DNA from: Couchioplanes caeruleus
GTDB taxonomy: Bacteria > Actinomycetota > Actinomycetes > Mycobacteriales > Micromonosporaceae
Assembly (NCBI RefSeq): GCF_023499255.1
Contig: NZ_CP092183.1
Span: 1,061,501-1,125,500, forward strand
Direction of reading: 5' to 3'
DNA: 64,000 nt
Every line of letters begins with the position of its first letter. Positions within the stretch are counted from its first letter, which is position 1. Position numbers and translations under genes: made by a program. Shown one piece after another: positions 1 through 8,935 of the stretch. The notes under the pieces are model-generated. The model ran no database searches. It had not been told where the DNA came from and saw nothing but the letters and a program-made list of their open reading frames with translations.

Positions 1-363
1 CGCTCCCGGCGCTACCCGTGGGGCGACGAGGCGCCGGAGCCCCGGCACGCCAACCTGGGTCAGCGCCACCTCGCCCCGGCGGCGGTGGGGGCGTACCCGG
101 ACGGCGCCTCGCCGCTCGGCGTCCACCAGCTCATCGGTGACGTCTGGGAATGGACCAGTTCCGGGTTCCACGGCTATCCCGGCTTCGCCGTCTTCCCGTA
201 CGCGGAGTATTCCCAGGTCTTCTTCGGCGGCGACTACAAAGTGCTGCGCGGCGGCTCGTTCGGCACGGACGCGGCCGCGTGCCGGGGCACGTTCCGCAAC
301 TGGGACCACCCGATCCGGCGGCAGATCTTCAGCGGCTTCCGCTGCGCCCGGGACGTCGTGTGA
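1..363 (+). CDS. egtB: EgtB C-terminus, ergothioneine sulfoxide synthase (partial)
   Basis: This is the 3' end (120 codons) of the non-haem iron sulfoxide synthase that joins gamma-glutamylcysteine (or cysteine) to hercynine. The start lies outside the window. What is left is the end of the formylglycine-generating-enzyme-like domain, with the landmarks GDVWEWTSSGF, VLRGGSFGT, RGTFRNW and FSGFRCARD. The N-terminal DinB-like part that carries the iron-binding histidines is not visible. The stop TGA shares one base with the egtC start codon, so the genes are coupled, and the egtB-C-D order supports the assignment. Confidence 0.93.
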   Translation, partial: RSRRYPWGDEAPEPRHANLGQRHLAPAAVGAYPDGASPLGVHQLIGDVWEWTSSGFHGYPGFAVFPYAEYSQVFFGGDYKVLRGGSFGTDAAACRGTFRNWDHPIRRQIFSGFRCARDVV

Positions 364-1112
364 TGTGCCGCCACCTGGCCTATCTCGGCAGCCCGCGGCC
401 GCTGTCCGCGGTGTTGTTCGAGCCGCCGCATGCGCTCGTGCGGCAGGCGTGGGCGCCGCGGGACATGCGCGGCGGTGGCACGATCAACGCCGACGGCTTC
501 GGCGTGGCCTGGTACCCGCCGGGGCGCGCCGAGCCGGTCCGTTACCGCAGCGCCGCCCCCCTGTGGTCCGACGCCGCCCTTCCGGCGCTGGCGTCCGCCA
601 CGGTCGCCGGCGCCGTACTGGCCGCCGTACGGTCCGCCACCGTCGGCATGCCGGTCACCGAGACGGCCGCCGCGCCCTTCGCGGAGGGACCCTGGCTGTT
701 CAGCCACAACGGGGTCGTCCGCGGCTGGCCGGAATCGGTGACCAAGGTCGCCGGCCGGCTGCCGGTCCAGGACCTGATCACGCTCGACGCCCCGACCGAC
801 GCCGCGCTGCTCTGGGCGCTGGTCCGGGACCGGCTGCGAGCCGGTACACCGGCGGCCGAGGCGGTCACCGAGGTGCTCGCCGAGGTCGACCTCGCGGCAC
901 CCGGTTCCCGCCTCAACCTCCTGCTGACCGACGGGCGGCAGATCGTCGCCACCACGGCCGGCCACGCGCTGTCCGTGCGGGCGGCACCGGCCGCCGTGCT
1001 CGTCAGCTCCGAACCCCTCGACGACGACCCGGCCTGGCAGGCCGTACCGGAGCGCCACCTGCTGGTGGCGACCCCGTCCACCCTGACCATCACCCCGCTA
1101 GGGAGAGCCTGA
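363..1112 (+). CDS. egtC: EgtC, gamma-glutamyl-hercynylcysteine sulfoxide hydrolase
   Basis: A class II (Ntn) glutamine amidotransferase-fold hydrolase of 249 residues. It removes the gamma-glutamyl group from the EgtB product. The ATG at 363 is immediately followed by Cys, giving MCRHLAYLG, so Met removal exposes the nucleophile Cys at the N-terminus. That fixes this start over longer readings of the frame. SHNGVVRGW near residue 114 is the conserved amidotransferase motif. The gene overlaps egtB by one base and is followed three bases later by egtD, so the three form one transcription unit. Length is normal for the family. Confidence 0.95.
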   Translation: MCRHLAYLGSPRPLSAVLFEPPHALVRQAWAPRDMRGGGTINADGFGVAWYPPGRAEPVRYRSAAPLWSDAALPALASATVAGAVLAAVRSATVGMPVTETAAAPFAEGPWLFSHNGVVRGWPESVTKVAGRLPVQDLITLDAPTDAALLWALVRDRLRAGTPAAEAVTEVLAEVDLAAPGSRLNLLLTDGRQIVATTAGHALSVRAAPAAVLVSSEPLDDDPAWQAVPERHLLVATPSTLTITPLGRA

Positions 1113-1115
1113 TCC

Positions 1116-2084
1116 ATGTTGGACGTGCACCTCGACGAACAGGACATCGCCCGGCACCTGCGCGCGGACGTGGCCACCGGCCTGACCGCGCCGGCCAAGT
1201 GGCTGCCGCCGAAGTGGTTCTACGACGCCCGCGGCAGCGAGCTGTTCGAGGAGATCACCCGGCTGCCCGAGTACTACCCGACCCGTACCGAGCGGGCGAT
1301 CCTGGCCGGCCACGCCGCCGACGTCGCCGCGCTCACCGACGCCAAGACGCTGGTCGAGCTCGGCTCCGGCTCGTCGGAGAAGACCCGCCTGCTGCTCGAC
1401 GCGCTGCTGCGCCACGGCACGCTCGGCGCGTTCGCACCGCTCGACGTGTCCGAGGCGGCGCTGCGCGAGGCGGTCGCCGGGCTCACCGCCGACTACCCGG
1501 ACCTGGCCGTACGCGGCGTCGTCGGGGACATGACCCGCCACCTCCAGCACATCCCGGACGGCGACAACCGGGTGGTGGCCTTCCTCGGCGGCACGATCGG
1601 CAACCTCGTACCGGCGGAACGGGCGACGTTCCTGCGGGACCTGCGTGCGGTGCTCGGCGAGGGTGAATGGCTGCTGCTCGGCACCGACCTCGTCAAGGAC
1701 CCGGCGATCGTGGTGCCCGCGTACGACGACGCGGCGGGTGTGACGGCCGACTTCAACCGCAACGTGCTGCGCGTGATCAACTCGCGGCTGGGCGCGGACT
1801 TCGACGTGGACGCGTACGACCACGTGGCCCTCTGGGACGCGCGCAACGAGTGGATCGAGATGCGGCTGCGCGCCCGTACGGCCCAGCGGGTCACGATCCC
1901 GGAGCTCGGGCTCACCGTCGACTACGCCGAGGGCGAGGAGATGCGTACGGAGATCTCCGCGAAGTTCCGCCGCGAAGGGCTGGCGGCGGAACTGGCGGCG
2001 GCCGGCTTCGCACTGCGCGAGTGGTGGACGGACCCGCAGGGCTGGTTCGCCGTCTCCCTCGCCCAGGCTGTCACCGCAGGGTGA
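1116..2084 (+). CDS. egtD: EgtD, L-histidine N-alpha-methyltransferase
   Basis: A SAM-dependent methyltransferase of 322 residues that trimethylates histidine to hercynine, the first step of ergothioneine synthesis. The SAM loop LVELGSGSSEKTRLL lies near residue 80, and FLGGTIGNL near residue 155 is typical of the DUF2260/EgtD family. The purine-rich AGGGAGAG in the end of egtC, just before the ATG at 1116, serves as ribosome binding site. The 3' end overlaps the convergent TetR gene by 14 bases, leaving no room for a terminator between them. Confidence 0.95.
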   Translation: MLDVHLDEQDIARHLRADVATGLTAPAKWLPPKWFYDARGSELFEEITRLPEYYPTRTERAILAGHAADVAALTDAKTLVELGSGSSEKTRLLLDALLRHGTLGAFAPLDVSEAALREAVAGLTADYPDLAVRGVVGDMTRHLQHIPDGDNRVVAFLGGTIGNLVPAERATFLRDLRAVLGEGEWLLLGTDLVKDPAIVVPAYDDAAGVTADFNRNVLRVINSRLGADFDVDAYDHVALWDARNEWIEMRLRARTAQRVTIPELGLTVDYAEGEEMRTEISAKFRREGLAAELAAAGFALREWWTDPQGWFAVSLAQAVTAG

Positions 2085-2667
2085 GCAGGGCCGTGACCGT
2101 GCGCGTGAGGACCTGCCGGGCCGCGTCCACGTCGAGGCCCATCGCGTCGCGCAGGGTGCCCCAGGTGGGCCACATGCCGGCCGCCGTCAGCGCGTTCAGC
2201 AGTGCCTCGTCGTCGCCGATCTCGCGGGCGAAGAGCGTGCACAGCTCGTCCCGGACCCGCTGGATGTGCACGCGGCGGTAGCTCTGCAGGGCGGGGGAGA
2301 ACGGCTCCTTGAGCGACGACGCCTTGGCGATCGGGGCGATCTGCTCCAGCATGCGGGCGCGCTGGTGGCAGTACGCCTCGATGCGCCGGTCGAGGGGCAG
2401 GTCGGTCGGGACCGGGTCGTACGTCTCGTCGCGCTGCTCGAGGATGAGCTGGCCGCTGGCGGCGAACAGCGCCTCCATGTCCGCGAAGTGGCTCCACAGC
2501 GCGCGCAGGCTGACGCCGGCCTGCTTGGCGATGCGGTCCGCGGTGGGACGCAGGTCGCCCTCGCGGATGAGGGCGACGTGCGCCTCGACGATCGCGCTGC
2601 GGGTGCGCTCCGAGCGGGCCGTGCGGCCGTCGATGCGCTGGGGCGGGCGGGGTGAGGCGGCCGGCAT
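2071..2667 (-). CDS. TetR/AcrR-family transcriptional regulator
   Basis: A 198-residue one-component repressor. The N-terminal helix-turn-helix spans about residues 20-66 (RTRSAIVEAH, then ADRIAKQAGVSLRALWSHF), and the C-terminal ligand domain shows no close family signature I recognise. It is the last gene of the minus-strand operon that starts near 6481. Its ATG at 2667 overlaps the stop of a 26-codon frame that itself overlaps the acyl-CoA dehydrogenase stop, so it is probably translated by coupling. The likely targets are the matching palindromes at 6503-6521 and 11290-11306, which would make the operon autoregulated. That target is inference. Confidence 0.88.
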   Translation of the reverse strand: MPAASPRPPQRIDGRTARSERTRSAIVEAHVALIREGDLRPTADRIAKQAGVSLRALWSHFADMEALFAASGQLILEQRDETYDPVPTDLPLDRRIEAYCHQRARMLEQIAPIAKASSLKEPFSPALQSYRRVHIQRVRDELCTLFAREIGDDEALLNALTAAGMWPTWGTLRDAMGLDVDAARQVLTRTVTALLTLR

Positions 2668-2760
2668 CAGTAGCTCCGGTGGTGGTGGCTCGTACGGTGG
2701 ACCGGCCCGGAGAGCGGGGCCGGATGGGAGCGGGCGCGGCCCGGCATCAGGCGCTCCGGT
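2661..2760. repeat. 20-bp direct repeat at both ends of the small coupling frame
   Basis: The segments 2661-2680 and 2741-2760 match at 18 of 20 bases: ccggcatcag, two variable bases, then gctccggt. The spacing is exactly 80 bases. Each copy holds a TGATG stop/start overlap on the minus strand. Confidence 0.75.
2667..2747 (-). CDS. Possible 26-residue coupling frame between acyl-CoA dehydrogenase and TetR
   Basis: A small frame (ATG at 2747, stop TGA at 2669-2667) fits exactly between its neighbours. Its ATG shares a base with the dehydrogenase stop and its stop shares a base with the TetR ATG. The product is rich in Arg, Pro and His and matches nothing I know. It may simply hand ribosomes to the regulator gene. 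The two junctions carry the same sequence 80 bases apart, which suggests a duplication produced it. Confidence 0.3.
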   Translation of the reverse strand: MPGRARSHPAPLSGPVHRTSHHHRSY

Positions 2761-3952
2761 AGCGCTTGAGCTCCCGGCGGGCCAGCGATCGCTTGTGGAC
2801 CTCGTCCGGGCCGTCCGCCAGCCGCAGGGTACGGGCCGCCGCCCACAGCCGGGCCAGCGGGGTGTCCTGGCCGACGCCGGCCGCGCCGTGGGCCTGGATG
2901 GCCTTGTCGAGGATCCACTCGGCGGTGGCCGGTACGACGATCTTGATGGCCTGGATCTCGGTGTGCGCGCCCTTGTTGCCGACGGTGTCCATCAGCCAGG
3001 CCGCCTTCAGCACCAGCAGGCGCGCCTGCTCGATGCGGACCCGGGACTCCGCGATCCACTCCTGCACCACGCCCTGCTCGGCGAGGGGCTTGCCGAACGC
3101 CGTACGGGCCAGCGCCCGCGTGCACATCAGCTCCAGCGCCCGTTCAGCCATGCCGATGAGCCGCATGCAGTGGTGGATGCGGCCGGGTCCCAGCCGCGCC
3201 TGCGAGATCGCGAAGCCGGAGCCCTCCTCGCCGATCAGGTTGCTCACCGGTACGCGCACCCCGTCGAAGATCATCTCCGCGTGGCCGCCGTGGTCGCCGT
3301 CGTCGTAGCCGAACACCGTCATGCCCCGCTTGACCGTCAGGCCCGGGGTGTCCCGGGGCACGAGGATCATGCTCTGCTGCACGTGCCGGGCGGCCTCGGG
3401 GTCGGTCTTGCCCATCACGATGAAGATCCGGCAGTCCGGGTTCATCGCGCCGGAGATGTAGAACTTGCGGCCGGTGATGACGTACTCGTCGCCGTCGCGC
3501 TCGATGCGGGTGCCGATGTTCGTCGCGTCCGAGGAAGCGACCTGCGGCTCGGTCATCGCGAACGCCGAGCGGATCGTCCCGTCCAGCAGCGGACGCAGCC
3601 AGCGCTCCCGCTGCTCGGGGCTGCCGAACTCGGCGAGGACCTCCATGTTGCCGGTGTCCGGGGCCGCGCAGTTCAGCGCCGCCGGGGCGATCGACGGGCT
3701 CCGGCCGGTCAGCTCGGCCAGCGGCGCGTACTGCAGGTTGGTCAGGCCGGCGCCGTGCTCGCCCGGCAGGAACAGGTTCCACAGGCCGGCGGCCTTGGCC
3801 CGCTCCCGCAGCGGGGCCAGCGCGGGCGGCGGCGACCAGTCACCGCGGTACGACCCGTGGAAGCCGTCCTCCGCGGGGTAGACGTACTCGTCCATGAAGG
3901 CGAGCAGCCGCTTGCGGTAGTCCTCGGTCTTCTCGTCGTACGCGAAGTCCAT
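2747..3952 (-). CDS. Acyl-CoA dehydrogenase family protein (FadE2/ACAD10-11-like)
   Basis: A 401-residue flavoprotein of the acyl-CoA dehydrogenase family. The N-terminus [17 protein letters not shown], the FAD/substrate loop [19 protein letters not shown] near residue 130, and the C-terminal [18 protein letters not shown] are typical of the FadE2/ACAD10-11 branch. The start at 3952 shares a base with the stop of the upstream kinase gene. An APH-like kinase next to such a dehydrogenase resembles ACAD10/11 and the bacterial LvaA/LvaC pair, which process 4-hydroxyacyl-CoA by phosphorylation followed by rearrangement. Classic beta-oxidation of a branched acyl-CoA is the alternative. Confidence 0.9.
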   Translation of the reverse strand: MDFAYDEKTEDYRKRLLAFMDEYVYPAEDGFHGSYRGDWSPPPALAPLRERAKAAGLWNLFLPGEHGAGLTNLQYAPLAELTGRSPSIAPAALNCAAPDTGNMEVLAEFGSPEQRERWLRPLLDGTIRSAFAMTEPQVASSDATNIGTRIERDGDEYVITGRKFYISGAMNPDCRIFIVMGKTDPEAARHVQQSMILVPRDTPGLTVKRGMTVFGYDDGDHGGHAEMIFDGVRVPVSNLIGEEGSGFAISQARLGPGRIHHCMRLIGMAERALELMCTRALARTAFGKPLAEQGVVQEWIAESRVRIEQARLLVLKAAWLMDTVGNKGAHTEIQAIKIVVPATAEWILDKAIQAHGAAGVGQDTPLARLWAAARTLRLADGPDEVHKRSLARRELKRYRSA

Positions 3953-4941
3953 CAGTTGTCCTCCAGCGACTCGTGTCCCTGCGCGACGAGCGGTGCCACC
4001 ATCGCGCCGACGGTGTCGAAGCCCTCGCCGACCGTCTGGCCCTGCACGTAGCGGTAGTGCACGCCCTCGAGGATCACGGCCAGCTTGAACGCGGCGAATG
4101 CCACGTACCAGTGCAGGTCGGAGACGTCGCGGCCGGACCGCTTGGCGTAGTGCTCGCCGATCTCCGCCAGGCTCGGGTGCCCGGGCACGGACAGCGGCGT
4201 GCGGTCGGGCAGCAGCAGCGGGCGCCCGGCGTAGACGAGCATCAGGGCGACGTCGCTGAGCGGGTCGCCGAGCGTCGACATCTCCCAGTCCAGCACGGCG
4301 TTGACCTGCAGCTGCTCGCCGATCAGGACGTTGTCGAGGCGGTAGTCGCCGTGCACGACCGAGCCCGGCCCGCCCGCCGGGATGTCCGCGGCGAGGCGCG
4401 CGTGCAGCTCCTCGATGCCCGGCACGTCCCGGCTGCGGGAGGCGTCGAGCTGCTTCTTCCAGCGGCGTACCTGCCGCTCGTTGAAGCCCTCGGGCCGGCC
4501 GAAGTCGCCCAGCCCGATCGCCGCCGGGTCCAGCGCGTGCAGGTCGGCGAGGGTGTCCACCAGCGACAGCGTGAGCCGCCGCATGGCTTCCGGACCCATG
4601 GCGTCCAGCACGGCGACGTCGCGGTAGATCGTCCCGTCGACGTGCTCCATCAGGTAGAACGGGGCGCCGATGACGTCCGGGTCGGTGCACAGGCGTACGG
4701 GCGCCGGCGCGGGGAACCCGGCCTGCGACAGCGCCGCCAGCACCTTGTGCTCGCGGGACATGTCGTGCGCGGTGGGCAGCACGTGCCCGAGCGGCGGCCG
4801 GCGCAGCACCCAGCGGTGGGTGCCGTCGGTGACCGCGTACGTGAGGTTGGAGCGCCCGCCGGCGAACATCGTGGCGCTCAGCGGCGGCAAGCCCAGGTAC
4901 GCCTGCAGCTTCTCCAGGTCGAGTCCGCGCGGCCCGCTCAC
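3952..4941 (-). CDS. APH-like phosphotransferase (possible 4-hydroxyacyl-CoA kinase)
   Basis: A 329-residue kinase of the aminoglycoside phosphotransferase fold. The catalytic loop [12 protein letters not shown] (near residue 203) and the metal-binding [16 protein letters not shown] are intact. GTG at 4941 was chosen because it forms a GTGA overlap with the stop of the upstream SDR gene and gives a normal family length. Its partner acyl-CoA dehydrogenase overlaps its stop. In ACAD10/11 and LvaA this kinase type phosphorylates the 4-hydroxyl of acyl-CoA, so a catabolic rather than antibiotic-resistance role is likely here. Confidence 0.88.
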   Translation of the reverse strand: MSGPRGLDLEKLQAYLGLPPLSATMFAGGRSNLTYAVTDGTHRWVLRRPPLGHVLPTAHDMSREHKVLAALSQAGFPAPAPVRLCTDPDVIGAPFYLMEHVDGTIYRDVAVLDAMGPEAMRRLTLSLVDTLADLHALDPAAIGLGDFGRPEGFNERQVRRWKKQLDASRSRDVPGIEELHARLAADIPAGGPGSVVHGDYRLDNVLIGEQLQVNAVLDWEMSTLGDPLSDVALMLVYAGRPLLLPDRTPLSVPGHPSLAEIGEHYAKRSGRDVSDLHWYVAFAAFKLAVILEGVHYRYVQGQTVGEGFDTVGAMVAPLVAQGHESLEDN

Positions 4942-5729
4942 GGCATCGCCGCCGCGTCGAAGCCGCGCTGGATCTTGTTCATGCCGCCCAGCCAGCGGTC
5001 GGGGTCGGTGGCCCGGCGCTGGTAGAACTCGGCCACCTCGGGGTGCGGCAGGATCAGGAAGCTGTCGCCCGCGAGACCCTCCACCACCGTCTCGGCGACG
5101 TCCTCCGGCTCGATCGCGCCCGCCGCGAGGAGCGCCTTGCTGGCGCTCCGCCCGCCGTCGACCATCATCGCCGTGTTGACGCCCTGCGGGCACAGCGCCT
5201 GCACGGTGACGCCGCGGTGGGCGTACGTGGCGCGCAGCCATTCGGCGAAGCCCAGCGCGGCGTGCTTGGTGACCGAGTACGGCGCCGAGCCGAGCAGCGT
5301 GAGCAGCCCTGCGGCGGACACGGTGAACAGCAGCCGGCCGCCGTGGCCGGTTTCGCTGTCGAGCCAGCGGGGGAGCAGGGCGCGGGCCACGTACACATGG
5401 GACATGACGTTGACCTGCCACGCCTTCTCCCAGTCGGCGTCGGGAGCGTCGGCCGAGCCCGCGGTGAGGATGCCGGCGTTGGCGCAGAAGAGGTCGCAGC
5501 CGCCCAGCTCGTCCCACGCCGTGTCGACGAGGCGGCGCACGTCCGCCTCGTTCGCGACGTCGCCCGGGACGGCCAGGCCACCGATGTCGGCGGCCACGGC
5601 CTGCGCGGCCGCCGCGTCGAGGTCGTTCACGACGACCCGGGCGCCGTCGGCGGCGAAGCGGCGGGCCAGCGCCGCGCCGATGCCCCCGCCCGCCCCGGTG
5701 ACGACGACCCGCGGGAACCGGGCCGTCAC
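4938..5729 (-). CDS. SDR-family oxidoreductase 1
   Basis: A classical short-chain dehydrogenase/reductase of 263 residues. The cofactor motif TGAGGGIG is at the N-terminus, followed by NAG, the catalytic Ser in TVSAAGL, and YSVTK. GTG at 5729 makes a GTGA overlap with the stop of the second SDR, and lengthening the frame would leave the SDR fold. The C-terminus carries an extra helical tail after the usual core. Probably oxidises a hydroxyacyl or alcohol intermediate in the pathway of the neighbouring kinase and dehydrogenase. The substrate cannot be read from sequence. Confidence 0.9.
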   Translation of the reverse strand: MTARFPRVVVTGAGGGIGAALARRFAADGARVVVNDLDAAAAQAVAADIGGLAVPGDVANEADVRRLVDTAWDELGGCDLFCANAGILTAGSADAPDADWEKAWQVNVMSHVYVARALLPRWLDSETGHGGRLLFTVSAAGLLTLLGSAPYSVTKHAALGFAEWLRATYAHRGVTVQALCPQGVNTAMMVDGGRSASKALLAAGAIEPEDVAETVVEGLAGDSFLILPHPEVAEFYQRRATDPDRWLGGMNKIQRGFDAAAMP

Positions 5730-6481
5730 TGGACCGACCCGGTGAGCGTGACGCCGCCGTCGATGACCAGCGTCTGACCGGTGATCCAGGCGGCGTCCGG
5801 CGAGCAGAGGAACGCCACCGCGCCCGCCACGTCCTCGGGCACGCCGAGGCGGCGCAGCGGGTACGTGGCGGCGACCTCGTCCTCGCGCCCCTCGTACAGC
5901 GCGGTGGCGAACTTCGTCTTGACCACGGCGGGCGCGACCGCGTTGACCCGGACCGTGGGAGCCAGCTCGACGGCCAGCTCCTCGGTCAGGTGGATGAGCG
6001 CGGCCTTGGTCACGCCGTAGAACGCGATGCCGGGCGCCGGGCGCAGCCCCGAGATCGAGGAGATGTTGACGATCGACCCGCCGGTGTCGGCGAGGCCCCC
6101 GCGCAGCGCCTCCTGCACCCAGCCCAGCGTGCCGAGCACGTTGACGTCGAGCATCTTGCGTGCCGCGCCCAGGTCGAGCGTGCCGAGCGGCCCGTAGGCC
6201 GGGTTGATGCCGATGTTGTTGACCAGCACCGACACCGGGCCGAACGCGCCGAGCACGGTGTCCACGACCGCCGCGCGGTGGTCGGCGTCGTCGCCCTTGC
6301 CGGGGACCGCGATGGCGACCTCGGGGCCGCCCAGGTCCTTGACCGCGGACTCGAGCGCCTGCGCGTCCCGGCCGGTGATGCAGACCTTCGCACCCTCGGC
6401 GATGAAGCGTTGGGCGATGGCGAACCCGATTCCACGGCTGGCGCCCGTCACGATCGCGACGGCGCCCGAGAGCTTCGACAT
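5726..6481 (-). CDS. SDR-family oxidoreductase 2 (FabG-like), first gene of the operon
   Basis: A 251-residue SDR with TGASRGIG, NNIGINP, the catalytic Ser in NISSISG, YGVTKAAL, and a C-terminal VIDGGVTLTG typical of FabG-like enzymes. The ATG at 6481 was preferred to an upstream ATG because it sits at the usual distance from the TGASRGIG motif and has a GGGGG run about ten bases before it. It leads the SDR-SDR-kinase-dehydrogenase-TetR operon. A palindrome about 25 bases upstream is probably the operator. Confidence 0.9.
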   Translation of the reverse strand: MSKLSGAVAIVTGASRGIGFAIAQRFIAEGAKVCITGRDAQALESAVKDLGGPEVAIAVPGKGDDADHRAAVVDTVLGAFGPVSVLVNNIGINPAYGPLGTLDLGAARKMLDVNVLGTLGWVQEALRGGLADTGGSIVNISSISGLRPAPGIAFYGVTKAALIHLTEELAVELAPTVRVNAVAPAVVKTKFATALYEGREDEVAATYPLRRLGVPEDVAGAVAFLCSPDAAWITGQTLVIDGGVTLTGSVQ

Positions 6482-6502
6482 CCGGCCAGAACCCCCAAAG
6501 AA

Positions 6503-6521
6503 TGTGCACTTAGAGTGCGAA
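6503..6521. promoter_or_regulatory. Palindromic operator before the SDR/acyl-CoA dehydrogenase operon
   Basis: GCACT-TAG-AGTGC is a perfect 5-3-5 inverted repeat at 6506-6518. It shares the core CACTTRGAGTG with the palindrome at 11290-11306. It lies 25 bases upstream of the first ATG of the operon, where a repressor would block transcription. The TetR encoded in the same operon is the obvious candidate to bind it. Confidence 0.7.
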
Positions 6522-6614
6522 ATACTAACGGGTAACTTCCCCGCCGCCAACCCTGCATCGGCCGGCGGCGGGCCGCAACCATTTCGCTTCCTTTACCGAT
6601 TCACCTCGGATCCG

Positions 6615-7880
6615 CTACGGAGCGGCGGGGATCCCGTTCGACGGCGGGACCGCCGGGGCCGCCGTGTACGGCTGCACCGCCCCGTCTGCGTCGTCCGTCT
6701 GGTACACCGTGCCGAAGTACGCCTGCTCGCCGCCCTGCACGCGGCTCATCTTCATCCCGCCGTACCCGGAATGATCGGTCTTGGAGAACCGCAGCGGGGC
6801 CATGCCGGGGCCCTGGAAGCCGCCCTTCTCCACCGCGGCGATGAGCCCGTCGCGGGTCAGATCCTTCCCGGCCGCCTGCAACGTCTGCACGAACAGGTAC
6901 GCGACCGACATGCCGTAGACGACGTTGTTGTCGAACTCGGCGTTGCCGTTGTACTGCGAGTTGACTCGTTTGTAGAGCTGGATCCACGGGTTCGCGTCGT
7001 CGGTGCTCAGCGGCAGGTAGTTGTCCGAGATCAGCCCCTCGGTCAGCGGCGCCGCCGGCCCGAGCTGCTTCTTCAGCGTGGTGAGGTCCGCGCCGACCTG
7101 AGAGACGACGAACTGCGGCTTGAAGCCGATCTTCGACGCGGTGCCGAGGCTCAGCGCGGTGAAGCCCGGGACGGTGGCGAGCATGACGACCTGGCAGCCG
7201 GCCTGCTTGAGCGCGCCCATCTGCGGGCCGACGTTGGGGTTGCTGGTGACGTACGACTGCTTGGCGGCCACCGGGCCGAGGATCTTCTCGATGCCGGCCA
7301 GCGCGTCGCGGCCGAAGTCGTCGTCCTGCCCCAGGAAGCACACCTTCTTGCCGGCCTGGGTCTGCTTGACGTGCGTCGCCAGGATCTTGCCCTCGACGGT
7401 GTAGTCGACGTTGAAGCCGAACGTGCCCGGGTACTTGTCCGGCTGGTTCCAGCTGCGGCTGCCCGAGGCCACGAAGAGGTCCGGCACCCGGTTGGTCTTC
7501 AGGAAGTCCAGCACGCCGGTGTGGGTCGGGGTGCCCAGGCCGTTGAGGATCGCGAACACCTTGTCCTGCAGCACGAGCTCGCGGACGACCTGCTGGGTGG
7601 TGGCCGGGTTGTAGGTGTCGTCCATGATCTTGTAGGTGATCTTCCGGCCGTGCACGCCGCCGTTCGCGTTCACGTAGTCGAAGTACGCCTTGGACGCCGG
7701 CGCGATCTTCGAGTAACCGGCCGCGGCCGGGCCGGTGAGCGGCATGTGCGTGCCGACGACGATCTCGGATCCGGTCACGCCGGGGGTGTTCGAGCTGCTG
7801 CCGCCACCGCCGCTGTCGCTGCAGGCGGTCGCCGCGGCCACCAGGGCCAGCGCGACGAGGGCGGTCGAAGTACGCCTCAT
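6615..7880 (-). CDS. Liv-type ABC transporter substrate-binding lipoprotein
   Basis: A 421-residue periplasmic-binding-protein-like lipoprotein of the branched-chain amino acid (LivJ/K, type I fold) family. The N-terminus MRRTSTALVALALV leads to a lipobox-like ATAC followed by a Ser/Gly linker, so Cys is likely lipidated. SEIVVGTHMPLTGPAA and the DGLIAAVEKGGF region are typical. ATG at 7880 overlaps the LivM-like stop (ATGA) and has GGAGAAAGG in front. It is the last of five genes of the importer. Ligand unknown; linkage by operator to acyl-CoA genes suggests a carboxylic or hydroxy acid. Confidence 0.92.
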   Translation of the reverse strand: MRRTSTALVALALVAAATACSDSGGGGSSSNTPGVTGSEIVVGTHMPLTGPAAAGYSKIAPASKAYFDYVNANGGVHGRKITYKIMDDTYNPATTQQVVRELVLQDKVFAILNGLGTPTHTGVLDFLKTNRVPDLFVASGSRSWNQPDKYPGTFGFNVDYTVEGKILATHVKQTQAGKKVCFLGQDDDFGRDALAGIEKILGPVAAKQSYVTSNPNVGPQMGALKQAGCQVVMLATVPGFTALSLGTASKIGFKPQFVVSQVGADLTTLKKQLGPAAPLTEGLISDNYLPLSTDDANPWIQLYKRVNSQYNGNAEFDNNVVYGMSVAYLFVQTLQAAGKDLTRDGLIAAVEKGGFQGPGMAPLRFSKTDHSGYGGMKMSRVQGGEQAYFGTVYQTDDADGAVQPYTAAPAVPPSNGIPAAP

Positions 7881-8935
7881 GCCTTTCTCCTTATGCGTGT
7901 GAGGGGATGGAGCGATATGCGTCTCAAGGGATTGAGCGATGCGATGCCGCCGGGAGCGGCGAGCATGACGACGACGAGGGTCACGCCGAACAGCGCGAGC
8001 GGCAGGTTGCCCTCCAGCCGCTGCGCGTCGATGCCCTCGGTGACCGTGTGGGCCAGGGCCGGGAGCGCGACCAGCAGCACCGCGCCCCAGAACGCGCCGG
8101 CCAGGCTGCCGAGCCCGCCGATGACGATGGCCATGACCAGGAAGAGCGAGAGGGTCAGCGGGAACGCGCCGGGGGACACGCTCTGGGCGAGGACCGCGAC
8201 GAGCGCGCCGCCGAGGCCGGCGCAGGCCGCGCTCACCACGAACGTCAGGACCTGGGTACGGGCGACGCCGACGCCCGCGAGCCGCGCGGCGGTCTCGTCG
8301 TCGCGTACCGCCCGCATCTCGCGGCCGAAGCGGCCCCGGACGAGCACCGCGAGCGTGAGCATCGTCAGAAGGGCGCCGGTCCAGCACAGCCACGCCTGCC
8401 ACCGCTCGACCGGGATCGTGCCGGGCGGCGGATCGAGCACCACGGACAGGCCCTGGTCGCTGTTGAACGTGGTGTCGAAGGTGCTCGTGATGGCCGGCAC
8501 GACCACCGCCACCGCGAGCGTCAGCCCGGCGAGATAGGGCCCGCGCAACCGGGCCGCCGCCAGGCCCACGACCGCACCGGCCACGGTGGCCAGCGCGACC
8601 GCCGCCAGGACGGAGACCAGCAGCGTCCACTGCCCCCGGCCGGCCAGCTTGTCCTGCAACAGAGCGACCGTGTACGCGCCCGTCGCCATCAGCGCGCCGT
8701 GCCCGAGCGACAGCTGCCCGTTCAGACCGGTGAGCACCGTGAGGCCGGCCGTGACACAGAGGTACGCCCCGATGGTCGCCAGCTGGTAGGTCCGGAAGGG
8801 CGGGAGGGCGTACGTCAGCGCCACGACCGCCACCGCGCCGCCGACCGTCCACAGCAGATACCGCAGCTTCCAGGGGCGATCCCGGGTGGGGGTGACGGCC
8901 GGCCCCGTGCTGACGCGTTCCCGCACGATGCTCAT
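7877..8935 (-). CDS. Liv-type ABC transporter permease (LivM-like)
   Basis: A 352-residue integral membrane permease with about nine to ten hydrophobic segments. The conserved GLNGQLSLGHGALMATGAY near residue 70 is the LivM/LivH family hallmark. IGGLGSLAGAFWGA near residue 255 is the coupling helix region. It overlaps the LivH-like gene upstream and the binding-protein gene downstream by ATGA. It would pair with the LivH-like subunit to form the translocation pore of this importer. Confidence 0.92.
   Translation of the reverse strand: MSIVRERVSTGPAVTPTRDRPWKLRYLLWTVGGAVAVVALTYALPPFRTYQLATIGAYLCVTAGLTVLTGLNGQLSLGHGALMATGAYTVALLQDKLAGRGQWTLLVSVLAAVALATVAGAVVGLAAARLRGPYLAGLTLAVAVVVPAITSTFDTTFNSDQGLSVVLDPPPGTIPVERWQAWLCWTGALLTMLTLAVLVRGRFGREMRAVRDDETAARLAGVGVARTQVLTFVVSAACAGLGGALVAVLAQSVSPGAFPLTLSLFLVMAIVIGGLGSLAGAFWGAVLLVALPALAHTVTEGIDAQRLEGNLPLALFGVTLVVVMLAAPGGIASLNPLRRISLHPLTRIRRKA

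Noticed and set aside
3952..4941. Aminoglycoside resistance gene
   Set aside because: The APH fold is present, but coupling to an acyl-CoA dehydrogenase and SDR genes points to acyl-CoA metabolism.
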